A stretch of 8,449 nt of DNA, from positions 1-8,449 of the forward strand of contig CAZHDI010000120.1 in assembly GCA_964531285.1 (NCBI GenBank). Direction: 5' to 3'. The notes under the pieces are model-generated. The model was not told the DNA's origin and searched no databases. It saw nothing but the letters and a program-made list of their open reading frames with translations. Below are positions 6,160 to 8,449 of the stretch, in pieces (the stretch's first letter is position 1; every line of letters begins with the position of its first letter). The position numbers and the translations under genes are program-made. Source of the stretch: CAZHDI01 sp964531285 (GTDB lineage: Bacteria; Pseudomonadota; Alphaproteobacteria; JAJFIK01).

Positions 6160-6696
6160 TCAACCCGCGGGAATGTCGGCAAAGCGGATCTCGCCGCGGA
6201 ACAGGGTTTCATCGCTCTGGGCATCGAGACTGTCGCGCAGGGACAGCATGTAAGCCGCGATCTGCCGGGCCGCCTCCGACGGTGCCTCGGCCTCGGTCCG
6301 GAACACATTGCGTTCCACCGCCAGGGCCAGCGCATCGGCGTCGCCCGCATCGACCGCCGGACTATAGGCCTCGACGCGCCCGTAAAACGCCTGGGTCATG
6401 GCTTTGATTTTTTTGGGGACCGTGAGATCGCCGACGCCCATTTCGCGCAAGGACTGGTCCATATCCGCGAAAAACCCGTCGAAGATCGCCTGGGCAAGAT
6501 CGCGGTGAGCCTTGAGCCGCCGCAACACCAGAATCAGATGGACGACGATCATGTCGAAGCGCCCGTCCAGCGTATCCGCGACCCCGAGCCCGGTGTAAAA
6601 CTCCGGCCGGCGCGCCTGGGCCACCGTCGGCCCGAGAAGTTTATCGGCCACCGACCGGGTTCGCCCCGCCCGGCCTAAAAGACGCCCTATCACCAT
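6160..6696 (-). CDS. Ubiquinol-cytochrome c chaperone family protein (CBP3/UQCC1 type)
   Basis: Bacterial relative of mitochondrial Cbp3/UQCC1, which assists cytochrome b and complex III assembly. The role in this organism is inferred from the family. The product has 178 residues and no membrane segment. Diagnostic stretches are EFYTGLGVADTLDGRFDMIV at 32-51, VVHLILVLRRL at 51-61, IFDGFFADMDQSLREMGVGD at 71-90 and VPKKIKAMTQAFYGRVEAY at 93-111. I chose ATG 6696 because GGGGAAGG ends 5 nt before it and the product then begins MVIGRLLG like its homologues. The frame extends to 6873, but that would overlap the start of bamE and add 59 residues without family features. It is the first gene of the minus-strand block and diverges from bamE. 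Confidence 0.93.
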   Translation of the reverse strand: MVIGRLLGRAGRTRSVADKLLGPTVAQARRPEFYTGLGVADTLDGRFDMIVVHLILVLRRLKAHRDLAQAIFDGFFADMDQSLREMGVGDLTVPKKIKAMTQAFYGRVEAYSPAVDAGDADALALAVERNVFRTEAEAPSEAARQIAAYMLSLRDSLDAQSDETLFRGEIRFADIPAG

Positions 6697-6730
6697 GTCA
6701 GCCTTCCCCTTCGCGAATCCTATTGGGTTG

Positions 6731-6738
6731 GTTATACT
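6731..6738. promoter_or_regulatory. Overlapping back-to-back -10-like elements between the chaperone gene and bamE
   Basis: In the 161-bp divergent spacer (6697-6857), GTTATACT contains TATACT on the plus strand (6733-6738) and TATAAC on the minus strand (6736-6731). Each matches TATAAT at 5 of 6. The matching -35 regions are weak: TTCGCG at 6710-6715 for the plus strand, and near 6754-6759 for the minus strand. A GCCACAG direct repeat (6755-6761 and 6762-6768) covers that minus-strand -35 position. If both boxes are used, the two promoters would compete for polymerase. Confidence 0.35.
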
Positions 6739-6812
6739 GTGGGCAACGCGCGAAGCCACAGGCCACAGTGCCTCACAGCCAAGCGCGCATCCACGATGAC
6801 CGCCCGCCTTGT

Positions 6813-6829
6813 CGTCACATAGGGTGACG
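6813..6829. repeat. Inverted repeat just upstream of bamE
   Basis: CGTCAC (6813-6818) and GTGACG (6824-6829) are perfect 6-bp arms around ATAGG. They lie 28 bp before the bamE ATG. If transcription starts further upstream, this would be a leader hairpin. If it starts nearby, it would be a possible operator. Confidence 0.35.
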
Positions 6830-6857
6830 GCACGCGGCAAGCGAGGGTCAGGAACAG

Positions 6858-7385
6858 ATGAAAGTGTTCGCACCGAACGGCCGCATCGCGCGCCTGGTTG
6901 TGCCCTGCGTGGCGGCGGTGGCCTTTACCGGCCTTGCCGCATGCTCGTCGACGATCATGCGCCCGGTCGTGGCCAAGCATGGCTATGTGCCCGACCAGGA
7001 GAAAATCGAGGCCCTGGAAGTCGGCGTCGCCACCAAGGCCATCGTTCAGGAAACACTGGGCACGCCGTCGTCGACCGCGACCTTCAGCGATGACACCTGG
7101 TACTACATCTCGGCCACCCAGGAGACGTTCGCGTTTCTGGATACGGAGACGACCGAACGCACCATCGTCGCCCTCTCGTTCGACGATCGCGGCAAGCTGG
7201 CCGATGTGGAGCGCTATGACATGGAAGACGGACGCGTCGTGGCCTATTCGGGCCGCGAGACCCGCACCCGCGGACGCGAGCTGACCTTCCTGGAGCAAAT
7301 GTTCGGCAATGTCGGGCGTGGCCTTCCGGGCGGTGCCGGTAATCCGAACGACGGTCTCAACATTCCGCGCGGTCCGGGGAACTGA
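6858..7385 (+). CDS. bamE: Outer membrane protein assembly factor BamE (SmpA/OmlA lipoprotein)
   Basis: Lipoprotein of the BAM complex, which folds beta-barrel proteins into the outer membrane. The 175-residue product has a lipoprotein signal peptide: basic start, hydrophobic segment 12-27, lipobox L-A-A-C with Cys29 as the lipidated residue. The SmpA/OmlA domain follows at about 38-125, with GYVPDQEKIEALEVG, then VQETLGTPSS, then TWYYIS. The C-terminal stretch TRTRGRELTFLEQMFGNVGR is characteristic of alphaproteobacterial members. The last 20 residues are Gly/Pro/Asn-rich. ATG 6858 is preceded by AGGA only 4 nt away, a short spacing. It stands alone on the plus strand, divergent from the chaperone gene and convergent with the small membrane protein gene, and is followed by hairpins from 7403. 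Confidence 0.95.
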   Translation: MKVFAPNGRIARLVVPCVAAVAFTGLAACSSTIMRPVVAKHGYVPDQEKIEALEVGVATKAIVQETLGTPSSTATFSDDTWYYISATQETFAFLDTETTERTIVALSFDDRGKLADVERYDMEDGRVVAYSGRETRTRGRELTFLEQMFGNVGRGLPGGAGNPNDGLNIPRGPGN

Positions 7386-7402
7386 TCGGTTTTCCGCCCG
7401 GA

Positions 7403-7424
7403 CCCGATCCTGGCCCCGATCGGG
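7403..7424 (+). other. Hairpin after the bamE stop
   Basis: CCCGATC (7403-7409) and GATCGGG (7418-7424) form a 7-bp stem with an 8-nt loop, 18 bp after the bamE stop. No T run follows. It may protect the message end or assist the terminator downstream. Confidence 0.35.
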
Positions 7425-7444
7425 CAATCTTCAGCAGACCAACG

Positions 7445-7470
7445 AAAAAGCCCGCCGGCCGGCGGGCTTT
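7445..7470. terminator. Terminator hairpin T1, stronger in the minus direction
   Basis: A perfect 24-bp palindrome at 7447-7470 has arms AAAGCCCGCCGG and CCGGCGGGCTTT. On the minus strand it is followed by five T residues (7449-7445). On the plus strand only TTT precedes CGGG. It therefore fits best as an intrinsic terminator for transcripts arriving from the small membrane protein gene, and as a weaker one for bamE. Confidence 0.8.
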
Positions 7471-7487
7471 CGGGCGTTGACACACCC

Positions 7488-7516
7488 TGCTTTCTGGCAA
7501 AAGGGCAGAAAAAGCA
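7488..7516. other. Imperfect hairpin between T1 and the REP-like pair
   Basis: TGCTTTCTG (7488-7496) pairs with CAGAAAAAGCA (7506-7516), allowing two bulged adenines. The loop is 9 nt. The right arm is A-rich. No function is apparent. Confidence 0.3.
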
Positions 7517-7534
7517 CGAAAATCCATCAGTACG

Positions 7535-7642
7535 CGTCATTCCCGCGAAAGCGGGAATCCAGGGCGCACGGCATCAAACTTAAAAGAGAAATCGAAATGT
7601 TGCCGTGGATGCCGGATCTGCGCCGCGCTTGTCCGGCATGAC
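7535..7642. repeat. Inverted pair of REP-like palindromes (BIME/MITE-like intergenic element)
   Basis: Unit 1 (7535-7563) begins CGTCATTCCCGC. It forms a perfect 8-bp stem, ATTCCCGC (7539-7546) with GCGGGAAT (7551-7558), capped by a GAAA tetraloop, and is followed by CCAGGGC. Unit 2 (7599-7642) is related but inverted. Its minus strand begins with GTCATGCCGGA and carries an 8-bp stem, ATGCCGGA (7609-7616) with TCCGGCAT (7632-7639), around a 15-nt loop. Both units share the GTCAT edge and the ATCCA edge on the other side of the stem, and an AT-rich linker separates them. The GTCATTCCCG...CGGGAATCCA pattern is a familiar dispersed proteobacterial intergenic repeat. No RAYT or transposase gene is in the window, so mobilisation would be in trans. 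Confidence 0.75.
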
Positions 7643-7681
7643 AACGTCCGGAGAAAATGACTTTGTCATCAGTCTAAAGCG

Positions 7682-7708
7682 AAAGCCCGCCGTCCGGCGG
7701 GCTTTTTT
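7682..7708. terminator. Terminator hairpin T2, stronger in the plus direction
   Basis: AAAGCCCGCC (7682-7691) pairs with GGCGGGCTTT (7696-7705) around GTCC, and six T residues (7703-7708) follow on the plus strand. It is a textbook intrinsic terminator for bamE-side transcripts. On the minus strand it lies 24 bp after the small membrane protein gene but is followed only by TTT. It matches T1 at 23 of 24 positions. Confidence 0.88.
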
Positions 7709-7731
7709 CTATTCGGTTCTGCCGGACCCGG

Positions 7732-8103
7732 TCAGCGCGAGGCCATCATCCGGGCCGATGCACGGGCCAGGAATTCGGGATCCTGGTCGTCCCACACGGT
7801 CACCTGACGGGTCAGGCAGGCCGGCTTGGGATCGCCGCAGTTCACACGATAATCGGAATAGACCCGGCGCTCATTGGCGCGCACACCGTCGCTGAACACC
7901 ACCAGAGCCGCGGCCTGAGACCCGCCGTTCAGCGGCGCCATCACGGATTGCTGGATGAACGTGGCGCCCGGATATTCGGCCCGCACCATATTGACGGTGC
8001 GCCGCAGCGCCTCCTCCTGGGGATCGACTTCGATGCGCAAACTCCAGACGCCGTAAGCGACCGCACCAAAGATAATCCAACCCAACAATCCACGCGAAAG
8101 CAT
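7732..8103 (-). CDS. Small membrane-anchored protein of unknown function
   Basis: I do not recognise this 123-residue product. Residues 4-22 (RGLLGWIIFGAVAYGVWSL) form one hydrophobic helix without a lipobox or clear signal-peptidase site, so an N-terminal anchor with the rest in the periplasm is likely. The soluble part contains DPQEEALRRTVNMVRAEYPG (a helix), then beta-like stretches (AAALVVFSDGV, RRVYSDYRVNC). It has only two cysteines, Cys89 and Cys96, in VNCGDPKPACLTR, which are well placed for a disulfide. ATG 8103 has GGAGG 6 nt upstream. The frame extends to 8250, but the added sequence is basic, lower in GC and lacks family-like character. The gene lies between hppA and bamE, converging on bamE. 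A stress-type or chaperone role would be speculation. Confidence 0.75.
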   Translation of the reverse strand: MLSRGLLGWIIFGAVAYGVWSLRIEVDPQEEALRRTVNMVRAEYPGATFIQQSVMAPLNGGSQAAALVVFSDGVRANERRVYSDYRVNCGDPKPACLTRQVTVWDDQDPEFLARASARMMASR

Positions 8104-8249
8104 CCAACCCCTCCAGTGCTCGAACCCGGCGGTTACCTTAAATCCGCACCTGCGAAAGGCAATGACTTTATTGTAATCAAATCGCCATCTACCCGTGTTT
8201 CTACGCTTGCCTTTCCTGCGGTTTTCCGTTCTCGGTGGATAAAATGGCA

Positions 8250-8279
8250 AAGGCCCTGCCAGTTTCCGGGCAGGGCCTT
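8250..8279 (-). terminator. Probable terminator for hppA
   Basis: AAGGCCCTGCC (8250-8260) and GGCAGGGCCTT (8269-8279) form a perfect 11-bp stem with an 8-nt loop. On the minus strand the stem is followed by TGCCATTTT, a modest T content. It lies about 100 bp past the hppA stop. On the plus strand it has no T run. The region 8104-8249 between it and the small gene is comparatively AT-rich and presumably holds that gene's promoter, though I find no convincing -35/-10 pair. Confidence 0.6.
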
Positions 8280-8296
8280 CAATCGTTCAACTCATG

Positions 8297-8319
8297 CGCG
8301 CCGAAACGGCTTCGGCGCG
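8297..8319. other. GC-rich hairpin downstream of hppA
   Basis: CGCGCCGAA (8297-8305) and TTCGGCGCG (8311-8319) form a perfect 9-bp stem with a 5-nt loop. It lies between the tandem repeat and the terminator-like stem and has no T run on either strand. It probably contributes to 3'-end structure of the hppA message. Confidence 0.5.
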
Positions 8320-8335
8320 AGGGACCGGACGCCCG

Positions 8336-8377
8336 GTCACTGGCGCCCCGTCACTGGCGCCCCGTCACTGGCGCCCG
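8336..8377. repeat. 14-bp tandem repeat directly after hppA
   Basis: Three units, GTCACTGGCGCCCC (8336-8349), the same again (8350-8363) and GTCACTGGCGCCCG (8364-8377), are followed by a partial GTCAC at 8378-8382 that runs into the hppA stop codon region. The period is not a multiple of three and the copies begin at the stop, so the array is non-coding. Each copy contains the palindrome GGCGCC. Confidence 0.85.
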
Positions 8378-8378
8378 G

Positions 8379-8449
8379 TCACATATGAGCCAGGGCCGCG
8401 ATGAGCAGCAGGGCGACGATGTTGGTGATCTTGATCATCGGGTTCACCG
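8379..8449 (-). CDS. hppA: Membrane-bound proton-translocating pyrophosphatase, C-terminal 22 residues only
   Basis: The minus-strand frame entering from the right edge reads VNPMIKITNIVALLLIAALA then H-M and TGA at 8381-8379. This matches the conserved C-terminus of H+-pyrophosphatases, whose last transmembrane helix follows a motif ending GPAVNPMIKITNIVALL. The enzyme couples pyrophosphate hydrolysis to proton export across the membrane. Third codon positions are almost all G or C, as in real genes here. The catalytic loops and the residue distinguishing K+-dependent from K+-independent forms lie outside the window. The gene runs in the same direction as the small membrane protein gene but is separated from it by repeats and terminator-like stems. 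Confidence 0.88.
   Translation of the reverse strand, partial: VNPMIKITNIVALLLIAALAHM

Noticed and set aside
5499..6407. 302-codon plus-strand frame across DUF177 and the chaperone gene
   Set aside because: It spans two unrelated recognised genes on the other strand and has no domain or ribosome binding site.
6697..6873. Extension of the chaperone gene to the upstream start at 6873
   Set aside because: It would overlap the bamE start and the divergent promoters. The added residues lack family features, and ATG 6696 has a good ribosome binding site.
7477..7505. Perfect TTGACA at 7477-7482 as promoter of a small RNA ending at T2
   Set aside because: The -10 position after 17 bp reads AAAGGG and neighbouring spacings are no better. 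The intervening sequence is explained by the REP-like pair.
8336..8382. CRISPR-like array
   Set aside because: The units are 14 bp, directly adjoining and without spacers, so it is a simple tandem repeat.
8385..8449. Plus-strand gene starting at ATG 8385
   Set aside because: It has no Shine-Dalgarno and lies opposite the clearly recognisable HppA C-terminus.

Overview
The window is GC-rich and compactly coded, and it looks like chromosomal core sequence from an alphaproteobacterium. Three things point there: the gene order (CBP3/UQCC1-type ubiquinol-cytochrome c chaperone, DUF177/YceD, rpmF, plsX, fabH, ihfA, a MerR-family regulator, then tRNA-Pro), the divergent bamE/omlA, and the neighbouring proton-pumping pyrophosphatase gene. 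I cannot name the genus from the sequence alone. Within the class, a Caulobacterales/Maricaulales-type or related lineage is a guess.

Layout, left to right. Positions 1-50 are the 5' part of a minus-strand tRNA-Pro(GGG) cut by the window edge. Positions 162-2347 hold coding sequence on the minus strand, interrupted by a 100-N assembly gap (1127-1226). The 3' part carries a MerR-type helix-turn-helix. The 5' part is a long Ala/Pro/Asp/Glu-rich, low-complexity open frame. I think both belong to one gene with a very large N-terminal extension. Upstream on the same strand follow ihfA (2411-2731), fabH (3009-3986), plsX (4020-5093, probable TTG start), rpmF (5203-5388), the YceD/DUF177 gene (5580-6134) and the ubiquinol-cytochrome c chaperone gene (6160-6696). 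A 161-bp divergent promoter region separates these from bamE (6858-7385, plus strand). Positions 7386-7731 are non-coding. They hold two nearly identical terminator hairpins flanking an inverted pair of REP-like palindromes. A small membrane-anchored protein gene of unknown function (7732-8103) lies on the minus strand and converges on bamE. The right edge holds the last 22 codons of hppA (8379-8449), followed by a 14-bp tandem repeat and two hairpins.

Functionally this is a housekeeping block. YceD and L32 serve the large ribosomal subunit. PlsX and FabH feed phospholipid and fatty-acid synthesis. IHF-alpha and the MerR protein act on DNA. BamE serves outer-membrane protein assembly, and the chaperone serves cytochrome bc1 assembly. 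The minus-strand genes are closely spaced, but candidate internal promoters appear before rpmF, plsX and ihfA, so this is probably several overlapping transcription units rather than one message.

I found no CRISPR array, transposase, phage gene, toxin-antitoxin pair or defence gene. The points most worth a second look are the gap-split MerR gene with its huge disordered extension and pentapeptide repeat, the twin terminators around the REP pair, the regulatory architecture before plsX and ihfA, and the unrecognised small membrane protein.
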